A program made the position numbers and the translations under genes. A model generated the notes under the pieces. That model was given only the letters and a program-made list of their open reading frames with translations. It was not told where the DNA came from and did no database searches. Shown here piece after piece: positions 15,825-23,337 of a DNA stretch of 64,000 nucleotides. How positions within the stretch are numbered: the first letter of the stretch is position 1; each line of letters starts with the position of its first letter. Source of the DNA: Streptomyces caniscabiei (lineage in GTDB: Bacteria; Actinomycetota; Actinomycetes; Streptomycetales; Streptomycetaceae); the NCBI RefSeq assembly GCF_014930365.1, contig NZ_JABXWI010000008.1, positions 416,202-480,201 of the forward strand, given 5' to 3'.

Positions 15825-16826
15825 GTGCTTGCCGCAACCGCAATCTCCCAGAGCGCCGCCGACCCGCTGTCGGGGCTGGTGCTGCGCGATGTCCCCGAGC
15901 CGACCCCGCGCCCCGGATGGTCACGCGTCCGCGTGGTGGCCTCCTCGCTGAACATGCACGACGTGTGGACGCTGAGAGGCGTGGGGCATCCCCCCGACCG
16001 GCTGCCGATCGTCCTCGGCTGCGACGCGGCCGGCTACGACGACGACGGCAACGAGGTCATCGTCCACCCCGTGCTCGGCGACCCGGACGCGGGCCGGGGC
16101 GACGAGACGCTGGACCCCGGTCGCGCCCTGCTGTCCGAGCGGCACGACGGGGCGTTCGCGGAGTATCTGACCGTTCCCGCCCGCAACCTCGTCCCGAAGC
16201 CGTCCTGGCTCTCCTTCGACGAGGCCGCCTGTCTGCCGGTCGCCTGGACCACGGCCTACCGCATGCTGTTCACCCAGGCCCGGATCACCGCCGGCGACCG
16301 GGTGCTCGTGCAGGGCGCGGGCGGTGGTGTCGCCTCCGCGGCCATCAGGCTCGCGCTGGCCGCCGGTGCCGTCGTCTACGCCACCAGCCGGAGCGCGGAC
16401 AAACGCGCCGAGGCCGTCTCCTGGGGCGCCCGCGCCGCCGTGGCCCCGGGCGAACGACTGCCCGAACGGGTGGACGTGGTGATCGAGACGGTCGGCGAGG
16501 CGACCTGGTCGCACTCGCTGAAGTCGCTCCGCCCCGGCGGCACGGTCGTCATCGCCGGCGCGACCAGCGGGATGAACCCGCCCGCCGACCTCGGGCGGAT
16601 CTTCTATCTCCAGCAGCGCGTCCTCGGTTCCACCGGCGGCACCCGCGCCGAACTGCTCGCGCTGCTGCGGCTGATGGAGGCCACCGGGGTCCGGCCGGTC
16701 ATCGACCGGACCCTGCCGCTCGCCGAGATCCACAAGGGCTTCCAGCTCATGATCGACGGTGGTCTCACCGGAAAGCTCGTCGTCCACCCGCCGGGCTCGG
16801 CCCGCCCCCGCACCCCGCAGAAGTAA
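15825..16826 (+). CDS. medium-chain (zinc-type/quinone oxidoreductase-like) dehydrogenase
   Basis: The protein has 333 residues. The N-terminal GroES-like domain has Ser-Leu-Asn-Met-His-Asp and Gly-Cys-Asp-Ala-Ala-Gly. The Rossmann motif Val-Gln-Gly-Ala-Gly-Gly-Gly-Val-Ala is near residue 163. The structural zinc Cys cluster seems absent, which favours a quinone-oxidoreductase-type NADPH enzyme over an alcohol dehydrogenase. Its role in phenylpropionate breakdown is unclear; it might process side-chain intermediates. The GTG at 15825 lacks a good ribosome site, and the true start could differ by a few codons. It ends 9 bases before mhpB. Confidence 0.72.
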   Translation: MLAATAISQSAADPLSGLVLRDVPEPTPRPGWSRVRVVASSLNMHDVWTLRGVGHPPDRLPIVLGCDAAGYDDDGNEVIVHPVLGDPDAGRGDETLDPGRALLSERHDGAFAEYLTVPARNLVPKPSWLSFDEAACLPVAWTTAYRMLFTQARITAGDRVLVQGAGGGVASAAIRLALAAGAVVYATSRSADKRAEAVSWGARAAVAPGERLPERVDVVIETVGEATWSHSLKSLRPGGTVVIAGATSGMNPPADLGRIFYLQQRVLGSTGGTRAELLALLRLMEATGVRPVIDRTLPLAEIHKGFQLMIDGGLTGKLVVHPPGSARPRTPQK

Positions 16827-16835
16827 GGAAGCACC

Positions 16836-17774
16836 ATGACCGCAGCAGCCGTCGGGCTGTCCCACTCGCCCCTCATCGGCAAGAACGACCCCGACCCCGA
16901 GGTCGTCGCCCGGGTCGACCGGGCCGTCGAGGGCGCCCGGCAGTTCATCCGCGCCCACGATCCGGACCTGGTCGTCCTCTACGCGCCCGACCACTACAAC
17001 GGCTTCTTCTACAAGGAGATGCCGCCCTTCTGCCTGGCCACCGAGGCGCACGCGGTGGGCGACTTCGGCACGCAGGCGGGCCCGCTGTCGGTCGACACCG
17101 ACGCGGCGAAGGCGCTGGCCCGGGGCGTGCTCGACCGGGGTGTCGATCTGACCGTCTCCGCCCGGATGACCGTCGACCACGGCTTCGCGCAGCCCCTGGA
17201 GGTCCTCTTCGGCGGAATCGACAAGGTTCCGGTGGTGCCGGTGTTCGTCAACGGTGTGGCCACTCCCCTCGGGCCGGTCGCCCGGGTCCGGGCGCTCGGC
17301 ACCGCGATCGGGCGTGCCGCCGCCGAACTCGACCGCAGGGTCCTGTTCCTGGCCTCCGGCGGTCTCTCCCACGACCCGCCGGTGCCCGTCCTGGACGGTG
17401 CGCCGCCCAGGGTCGCCGACGCCCTCATCGAGGGCCGTCCGCCCACGCCCGAGCAGCGCGCCAAGGGCGAGCAGCGGGTCGTCCGGGCGGGTCGCGACTA
17501 CGCCGCCGGCTCGACCGCGATGATCCCGATCAACCCCGCCTGGGACAACCGTTTCCTCGACCACGTGGAGAAGGGCGAGCTGGCCGAGTTCGACACCTGG
17601 ACCGTCGAGGGCATGGCCGCGGAGGGCGGCAACTCCGCCCACGAGGTCCGCACCTGGATCGCCGCCTTCGCCTCCCTCGCCGCCACCGGGCCCTACGACC
17701 TGACGTCCCGCTTCTACGAAGCGGTCCCCGCCTGGATCGCCGGCTTCGCCGTGGCCACCGCGAAGGGACGGTGA
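16836..17774 (+). CDS. mhpB: 2,3-dihydroxyphenylpropionate 1,2-dioxygenase (extradiol, LigB type)
   Basis: The protein has 312 residues, close to E. coli MhpB in length. It opens with Gly-Leu-Ser-His-Ser-Pro-Leu and has Tyr-Ala-Pro-Asp-His-Tyr-Asn-Gly-Phe, Asp-His-Gly-Phe-Ala-Gln-Pro and Ser-Gly-Gly-Leu-Ser-His-Asp-Pro-Pro. The conserved histidines bind Fe(II) and act as acid/base in class III extradiol dioxygenases. It opens the catechol ring of 2,3-dihydroxyphenylpropionate (or the cinnamate analogue). The ATG has AAGGAAG upstream. Confidence 0.9.
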   Translation: MTAAAVGLSHSPLIGKNDPDPEVVARVDRAVEGARQFIRAHDPDLVVLYAPDHYNGFFYKEMPPFCLATEAHAVGDFGTQAGPLSVDTDAAKALARGVLDRGVDLTVSARMTVDHGFAQPLEVLFGGIDKVPVVPVFVNGVATPLGPVARVRALGTAIGRAAAELDRRVLFLASGGLSHDPPVPVLDGAPPRVADALIEGRPPTPEQRAKGEQRVVRAGRDYAAGSTAMIPINPAWDNRFLDHVEKGELAEFDTWTVEGMAAEGGNSAHEVRTWIAAFASLAATGPYDLTSRFYEAVPAWIAGFAVATAKGR

Positions 17775-17779
17775 CGGCC

Positions 17780-18619
17780 ATGTCCGTCGACACGTACGCC
17801 GTGGAGCGCGCCGTCGCGCGGCTGACCGCCGCGGTGACGGAAGGACGGCCCGTCGCCCCGGTGCGCGATCTGCTGGGCGAGCGTGACATCGCTGTCGCCT
17901 ACGCCGTGCAGCAGGAGCTGACGCGGCGCAGACTGGCCGCGGGCGCGGTCGTCGTCGGCCGCAAGATCGGGCTCACCTCTCCGGCCGTGCAGAGACAACT
18001 CGGAGTCGACCAGCCCGACTTCGGGATGCTCTTCGCCGACATGGACGTCTCGGCCCTGTCGGAGGTCCCCTCGGAGCGGCTGTCGCAGCCGAAGGCCGAG
18101 GCCGAGATCGCCTTCGTGCTGGGGGAGGACCTGGCGGACGGGGACCTCGACGACGCCCGCGTCCGAGGCGCTGTGGAGTACGCCGTCGCGGCGATCGAGA
18201 TCGTCGACAGCCGCATCGCCGACTGGGACATCCGGCTCACCGACACCATCGCGGACAACGCCTCCAGCGGCCTGTTCGTCCTCGGGGAACGCCGGGTCAC
18301 GCTGGCGGAGTTCGAGCCGCGCGAGACCACCATGCGCATGTACGCCGGGGACGAGCCGGTCTCCGAGGGCGCCGGCGCCGCCTGTCTCGGCGACCCGTTG
18401 AACGCGCTGGCCTGGCTGGCGCGCACGGCCAGGGAGTACGGCCTTCCGCTGCGGGCCGGGCAGGTCGTCCTGTCGGGCGCGCTGGGGCCGATGGTGCCGG
18501 TGACGCCCGGCACCCGGATGCGCGCCGAGATCAGCTCGCTGGGCACGGTCACCGCCGTGTTCTCCGCGCGGCCGGAGGGGCCGCACCGGCCCGAGGAGTC
18601 CCAGGAGGAGGACGCGTGA
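17780..18619 (+). CDS. mhpD: 2-hydroxypenta-2,4-dienoate (2-keto-4-pentenoate) hydratase
   Basis: The protein has 279 residues of the fumarylacetoacetase-like MhpD family: Gly-Arg-Lys-Ile-Gly-Leu-Thr near residue 55, Lys-Ala-Glu-Ala-Glu-Ile-Ala-Phe near 103, Glu-Ile-Val-Asp-Ser-Arg near 130 and Val-Leu-Ser-Gly-Ala-Leu near 230. It adds water to give 4-hydroxy-2-oxovalerate. ATG 17780 is preferred to GTG 17771, which would overlap the mhpB stop; both are possible. Its stop overlaps mhpF (GTGA). Confidence 0.88.
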   Translation: MSVDTYAVERAVARLTAAVTEGRPVAPVRDLLGERDIAVAYAVQQELTRRRLAAGAVVVGRKIGLTSPAVQRQLGVDQPDFGMLFADMDVSALSEVPSERLSQPKAEAEIAFVLGEDLADGDLDDARVRGAVEYAVAAIEIVDSRIADWDIRLTDTIADNASSGLFVLGERRVTLAEFEPRETTMRMYAGDEPVSEGAGAACLGDPLNALAWLARTAREYGLPLRAGQVVLSGALGPMVPVTPGTRMRAEISSLGTVTAVFSARPEGPHRPEESQEEDA

Positions 18620-19566
18620 AACGAACCAAGGTCGCCGTCATCGGGTCCGGCAACATCGGCACCGACCTGATGATCAAGGTCCTGCGGCTGTCGGACACGC
18701 TGGAGATGAGCGCCATGGTCGGCATCGACCCGGCCTCCGACGGGCTCGCCCGCGCCGCCCGGCTGAACGTACCCACCACCCACGAGGGAGTCGACGGGCT
18801 GATCGCGCTGCCCGGCTTCGACGACATCGACATCGTCTTCGACGCGACCTCGGCCAAGGCCCACGTCGCCAACGCCGCTCGGCTGGCACCGTACGGCAAG
18901 CGGCTCATCGACCTCACCCCCGCCGCGATCGGCCCGTTCGTCGTGCCGCCGGTCAACGGGGACGCCCGGCTGGACGCCATGAACGTGAACATGGTGACGT
19001 GCGGCGGCCAGGCCACCATCCCCGTGGTCGCGGCGGTCTCGGCCGTGACACCGGTCCCCTACGCGGAGATCGTCGCCTCCATCGCCTCCAGGTCGGCGGG
19101 ACCGGGAACCCGCGCCAACATCGACGAGTTCACCGAGACCACGTCCCACGCGATCGAGTCCGTCGGCGGCGCCGCCCGGGGCAAGGCGATCATCGTCCTC
19201 AACCCGGCGGAACCCCCGCTCATCATGCGGGACACGGTGTTCTGCCTCATCGGGGACGCCGACCACGACGCCGTACGCGCGTCGGTCGAGGCCATGATCG
19301 ACCGGGTCGCCCGGTACGTCCCCGGCTACCGCCTCAAGCAGGAGGTGCAGTTCACCCCCGTGGACAGCACCGAACCGGTGCACACCCTGGTGCCGCCGGG
19401 CGCGGGGCCGGTGCGCACCCGGGTGTCGGTGTTCCTCGAGGTCGAGGGCGCCGCCCACTACCTGCCCGCCTACGCCGGCAACCTCGACATCATGACGTCC
19501 GCCGCCCTGCGGGTCGCCGAGTCGATGGCCCGCCGCGACGCCGCTCTCCCGGAGGACCGCCCATGA
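18616..19566 (+). CDS. mhpF: acetaldehyde dehydrogenase (acylating)
   Basis: The protein has 316 residues. The NAD motif Gly-Ser-Gly-Asn-Ile-Gly-Thr-Asp is near residue 10. The catalytic cysteine is in Met-Val-Thr-Cys-Gly-Gly-Gln-Ala near 130. Both are diagnostic for MhpF/DmpF. It turns acetaldehyde released by the aldolase into acetyl-CoA inside a channelled MhpE-MhpF complex. It overlaps its neighbours on both sides by four bases, as expected for subunits of a complex. Confidence 0.92.
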   Translation: MKRTKVAVIGSGNIGTDLMIKVLRLSDTLEMSAMVGIDPASDGLARAARLNVPTTHEGVDGLIALPGFDDIDIVFDATSAKAHVANAARLAPYGKRLIDLTPAAIGPFVVPPVNGDARLDAMNVNMVTCGGQATIPVVAAVSAVTPVPYAEIVASIASRSAGPGTRANIDEFTETTSHAIESVGGAARGKAIIVLNPAEPPLIMRDTVFCLIGDADHDAVRASVEAMIDRVARYVPGYRLKQEVQFTPVDSTEPVHTLVPPGAGPVRTRVSVFLEVEGAAHYLPAYAGNLDIMTSAALRVAESMARRDAALPEDRP

Positions 19567-20585
19567 CGCGGAAGCTGTACATCCAGGACGTCACCCTGCG
19601 GGACGGGATGCACGCCGTCCGGCACCGCGTCGACCCCGTCGACGTGGGACGCATCGTCGCCGCGCTCGACGCAGCCGGGGTCGACGCCATCGAGGTCGCC
19701 CACGGCGACGGACTGGCCGGCGGCTCGGTCAACTACGGGCCGGGCAGCCACACCGACTGGGAGTGGATCGAGGCGGCGGCCGAGCACCTCACCGACGCCG
19801 TCCTCACCACGCTCCTCCTCCCCGGCATCGGCACCATCGCCGAACTGGAACGCGCCCACGCCCTCGGTGTCCGCTCGGTGCGCGTCGCCACCCACTGCAC
19901 CGAGGCCGACATCGCCGCACAGCACATCGCCAAGGCCCGTGACCTCGGCATGGACGTCGCCGGGTTCCTGATGATGAGTCATATGGCCCCGGCCGCCGAA
20001 CTCGCCGCGCAGGCACGGCTGATGGAGTCCTACGGGGCGCACTGCGTGTACGTCACCGACTCCGGCGGGCGGCTCACCATGAACGGTGTGCGCGAACGCG
20101 TCCGCGCCTACCGCGACACGCTGGACCCGGCCACCGAGATCGGCATCCACGCTCACGAGAACCTCTCCCTCTCCGTCGCCAACAGCGTGGTCGCCGTGGA
20201 GGAGGGCGTCACCCGGGTCGACGCGTCCCTCGCGGGCCAGGGCGCCGGCGCCGGCAACTGCCCGATCGAGGCGTTCGTCGCGGTCGCGAACCTCCAGGAC
20301 TGGAAGCACGGCTGCGATCTGTTCGCGCTCCAGGACGCCGCCGACGACCTGGTACGGCCCCTGCGGGACCGTCCGGTGCAGGTCGACCGGGAGACCCTGA
20401 CCCTCGGCTACGCGGGCGCGTACTCCTCGTTCCTGCGCCACGCCGAGGCGGCCGCCGGTCGCTACGGGGTCGACGCCCGCGCACTGCTCCTGGAGGTGGG
20501 CCGCCGGGGGCTCGTCGGCGGTCAGGAGGACATGATCGTCGACATCGCGCTCGACCTGGCGTCGTCCGGGAACCGCGCCCGCTGA
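19563..20585 (+). CDS. mhpE: 4-hydroxy-2-oxovalerate aldolase
   Basis: The protein has 340 residues of the HMGL-like/DmpG aldolase family. It has Asp-Val-Thr-Leu-Arg-Asp-Gly-Met-His near residue 9, Tyr-Val-Thr-Asp-Ser near 160 and Ile-His-Ala-His-Glu-Asn near 195 for metal binding, then Gly-Ala-Gly-Asn-Cys-Pro and a C-terminal communication domain. It splits 4-hydroxy-2-oxovalerate into pyruvate and acetaldehyde. It is the last gene of the pathway, followed by a hairpin terminator. Confidence 0.92.
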   Translation: MTRKLYIQDVTLRDGMHAVRHRVDPVDVGRIVAALDAAGVDAIEVAHGDGLAGGSVNYGPGSHTDWEWIEAAAEHLTDAVLTTLLLPGIGTIAELERAHALGVRSVRVATHCTEADIAAQHIAKARDLGMDVAGFLMMSHMAPAAELAAQARLMESYGAHCVYVTDSGGRLTMNGVRERVRAYRDTLDPATEIGIHAHENLSLSVANSVVAVEEGVTRVDASLAGQGAGAGNCPIEAFVAVANLQDWKHGCDLFALQDAADDLVRPLRDRPVQVDRETLTLGYAGAYSSFLRHAEAAAGRYGVDARALLLEVGRRGLVGGQEDMIVDIALDLASSGNRAR

Positions 20586-20602
20586 CCCCTGCCGACGAGT
20601 CT

Positions 20603-20637
20603 CGCCCACCTCACCCGCCCCTCCGGTGAGGTGGGCG
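20603..20637 (+). terminator. hairpin terminator after mhpE
   Basis: A perfect 13-bp stem (arms 20603-20615 and 20625-20637, CGCCCACCTCACC and its complement) encloses a 9-base loop, 18 bases after the mhpE stop. There is no U-tract, as is usual in Streptomyces terminators. It separates the enzyme operon from the transporter gene. Confidence 0.7.
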
Positions 20638-20824
20638 AAGTGCCAGGAAAAACATGCATATTACAGGCGCTCCGGCGTGCTTCCGCATGGCGGCCGGAGG
20701 CTGTTCCGCAGGGCGGCACAGTCGTGCGCCGACCGGTCACCGGCCTCCTACAGTCCACGGCACCCAGTCCCCACTGTGGCCCGTGTCACTCCGCGACCCG
20801 GGCCTGTCGGAGGTGAACCGCTCC

Positions 20825-22168
20825 ATGTCCGAGACCAGCAGCGACGCGGCGGCAGTCGGTACCGCCACACCGCCCGCCCCGCCGCCCGCGGCCGACGAGA
20901 ACGTCTCGCGCGTCGCCGTCGCCAGCCTCGTCGGCACCACGATCGAGTACTACGACTTCGCCGTGTACGGCACGGCCGCCGCGCTCGTCCTGGGCCCGGC
21001 CTTCTTCCCGTCGGGCAGCTCCACGGTCTCCACCCTCGCGGCCTTCCTCACCTTCGCCGCCGCGTTCCTCGCCCGGCCCGTCGGCGTCGTGCTGTTCGGG
21101 ACGATCGGCGACCGCCTCGGCCGCAAGCGGGCCCTGGTGACCTCGCTGGTGCTGATGGGCATCGCCACGGTCGGGGTCGGCCTCCTCCCCACGTACGAGA
21201 CCGTCGGCATCCTCGCCCCCGTGCTCCTGGTGGCCCTGCGGCTGCTGCAGGGCGTGAGCATGGGCGGCGAGTGGGGCGGTGCCGTGCTGCTGGCCGCCGA
21301 GCACGCTCCGCCGGGTCGGCGCGCGGTGTACGCGTCCATTCCGCAGATCGGCGCGCTGCTGGGCTTCCTGCTGTCGAGCGCCGTGATCCTGCCGACGATC
21401 GCCGTCGCGGGCCGGGACGGTTTCGCCGACGGGGCGTGGCGGGTGCCGTTCCTGCTGAGCACCCTGCTCATCGTCGTCGGATTCTGGGTGCGCACCCGGG
21501 TCAGCGAGTCACCGGTGTTCAGCGGCCGGTCCGAGGCGGACCGCCCCGCCGCCCCGCGTTTCCCGCTGGGCGCCCTGGTCAAGGAGTACCCGGGACAGCT
21601 GCTGCTCGGCATCGGCGCGGCGGCCGGCGGCTCGGCCGTCTACTACCTGACGATCGTCTACAGCCTGTCCTACGGGCCGAAGGCTCTCGGCATCGCGCAG
21701 AACACGATGCTGGCCGCCGCGAGCGTGGCCGCCGGTGTCACGGCCGCCGCGGTGATACCGGTGGCCCGGCTGGCCGACAAGGTCGGGCGACGGCCGGTGA
21801 TCATGGCGGGGGCCATCGGGTGCGCGGTGTGGGCGCTGCCCATGTTCGGTTCCCTGAGCACCGGCAACGGACTGGTCATCACCGGCGCGTTCACCGTGGG
21901 CCTGGTGCTGTTCATCCTGATGTTCGCGCCGATCGCGGCCTTCCTGCCGGAGCTGTTCCCGGCCCGGCTGCGCTACACGGGGGCCTCGGCGACCTTCATC
22001 CTCGCCAACACCCTCGGCGGCGGGTTCGCCCCACTGGTCGCCACCTGGCTGAACTCCCAGTGGAAGTCGCCGCTCGTCCTCGGCGTCTACGCGGGCGGGC
22101 TGTGTCTGATCAGCCTGTTGTGCGTACTGGCCCTGCCGGAGACCCGGGACCGCGACTTCGCGGCCTGA
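20825..22168 (+). CDS. MFS transporter, metabolite:H+ symporter (MHS) family, probable aromatic acid uptake
   Basis: The protein has 447 residues and 12 predicted membrane helices. It has Gly-Thr-Thr-Ile-Glu-Tyr-Tyr-Asp-Phe-Ala in helix 1, the loop motif Gly-Asp-Arg-Leu-Gly-Arg-Lys near residue 98 and Gly-Gly-Glu-Trp-Gly-Gly near 147, all typical of the MHS branch (ShiA, KgtP, ProP). Its position after the phenylpropionate genes suggests uptake of that acid. ATG 20825 has a GGAGG site 11 bases upstream. The AT-richer stretch at 20645-20665 is a possible promoter region, but no clear element is assigned. Confidence 0.82.
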   Translation: MSETSSDAAAVGTATPPAPPPAADENVSRVAVASLVGTTIEYYDFAVYGTAAALVLGPAFFPSGSSTVSTLAAFLTFAAAFLARPVGVVLFGTIGDRLGRKRALVTSLVLMGIATVGVGLLPTYETVGILAPVLLVALRLLQGVSMGGEWGGAVLLAAEHAPPGRRAVYASIPQIGALLGFLLSSAVILPTIAVAGRDGFADGAWRVPFLLSTLLIVVGFWVRTRVSESPVFSGRSEADRPAAPRFPLGALVKEYPGQLLLGIGAAAGGSAVYYLTIVYSLSYGPKALGIAQNTMLAAASVAAGVTAAAVIPVARLADKVGRRPVIMAGAIGCAVWALPMFGSLSTGNGLVITGAFTVGLVLFILMFAPIAAFLPELFPARLRYTGASATFILANTLGGGFAPLVATWLNSQWKSPLVLGVYAGGLCLISLLCVLALPETRDRDFAA

Positions 22169-22183
22169 CGCACCGAGACGTAC

Positions 22184-22226
22184 GACCGAGCGCGGTGGCC
22201 CCGGACAGGGGCCACCGCGCTCGGTC
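22184..22226 (+). terminator. strong hairpin terminator after the MFS gene
   Basis: A perfect 19-bp stem (22184-22202 with 22208-22226) and a 5-base loop lie 16 bases after the transporter stop. It insulates the catabolic locus from the biosynthetic cluster that begins about 170 bases further on. Confidence 0.85.
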
Positions 22227-22396
22227 GCGCACGCCGTAGTCCCCGGCGCTTCGTACACAGCGGAATTGGCTCCCCCGTTTCGGCCCGCACATGGCTCTGT
22301 CGCTCCTTTCCCGCCTTCATTACCTTCATGGCAGCGGGAGTTCGCAGCCGGAGTTCCCGTCCGGATTTCTCCACCGGAATCAGGAGGCCCACCGTC

Positions 22397-23191
22397 ATGC
22401 GTACCGAAATCGGTGTCGAGTCCTTTCTCGTATGGAATTCCCATGACGGCCTCACCCCCGGGGAGAACGGCCGGAAAATGGTGATAGCCGATTCCTGGCT
22501 GGTCCGGGACGGGCGGGTCCGGGCGCACGAAATGCACTGGGACCGGTTCTCGAACGCCGTCGGTCGCCAGGGCGTCGGCCGGGCCGAGATCGCGGAGTTC
22601 CGCGCCGCCGTCACCGCGCGACTGCCGCGGACCGGCGCGTGGTTCCCCCGCGTCGAACTCCTCGCGGGCCGCGAGCCCCGGCTCGCGCTCCGGCTGCGCC
22701 CCGCCCCCCGGCTGCGGGACACCGCCCGGGTCTGGGTGGCCGACCGCGTCGACCCGCGCGCCCGTCCCTCGGTCAAGGGCCCCGACTTCGCCGTCCAGGG
22801 CCGGCTGCGCAAGCGGGCCAGGCTCCACGGCGCCGACGAGGCGATCCTGCTCGACGAGGACGGCCACGCCGTCGAAGGGGCCTTCAGCAGCCTGCTGTGG
22901 TGGGACGGCGGCCACCTGTGCACCGCGCCGGACGACGGCCGGATCCTGCCCGGCATCACCCGGCGACTGCTGCTCGACCGTGCCGCCCGCCTCGGGGTGA
23001 CGGTGCGGCACACACGGGTGAGCCCCGCCCGTCTCGCGACGTGCGAGGTGTGGATCACCAGCGCTCTCCACGGCATCCGTGTCGTCACCGGCTGGGAGCC
23101 GGGCGGTGCGGCGGCACCGCACGACCTCTCCGCCGGCGGCCTCTGGCAGGCCCACCTGGACTCGCTCCTGGAGCCGTTGCCCGCCGGATGA
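22397..23191 (+). CDS. class IV aminotransferase-fold enzyme, probable 4-amino-4-deoxychorismate lyase
   Basis: The protein has 264 residues of the PLP fold-type IV family. Lys127 in Ser-Val-Lys-Gly-Pro-Asp-Phe is the likely PLP lysine. Gly-Ala-Asp-Glu-Ala-Ile-Leu-Leu-Asp-Glu-Asp-Gly and a later Glu-Gly-Ala-Phe-Ser-Ser match the PabC/IlvE core, and Leu-Pro-Gly-Ile-Thr is near 188. A fused PabAB in the same gene run makes aminodeoxychorismate lyase the best reading: release of pyruvate to give p-aminobenzoate. A D-amino acid or branched-chain aminotransferase is the alternative. ATG 22397 has a CAGGAGG site. It is the first gene of the cluster. Confidence 0.72.
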   Translation: MRTEIGVESFLVWNSHDGLTPGENGRKMVIADSWLVRDGRVRAHEMHWDRFSNAVGRQGVGRAEIAEFRAAVTARLPRTGAWFPRVELLAGREPRLALRLRPAPRLRDTARVWVADRVDPRARPSVKGPDFAVQGRLRKRARLHGADEAILLDEDGHAVEGAFSSLLWWDGGHLCTAPDDGRILPGITRRLLLDRAARLGVTVRHTRVSPARLATCEVWITSALHGIRVVTGWEPGGAAAPHDLSAGGLWQAHLDSLLEPLPAG

Positions 23192-23337
23192 GCACCGCCG
23201 CCGCGCCGTTGGAGGGGGCGGCCCGAGGCCCGGCCCCGCCCCACCGACGCATCCCGGTCCACCGACGAATCCCCGTTCACCGACGTATCACGCGTTCCGC
23301 CAGTTCGGCACCGAATCCGAGTCAAGGAGAGCCCGAG

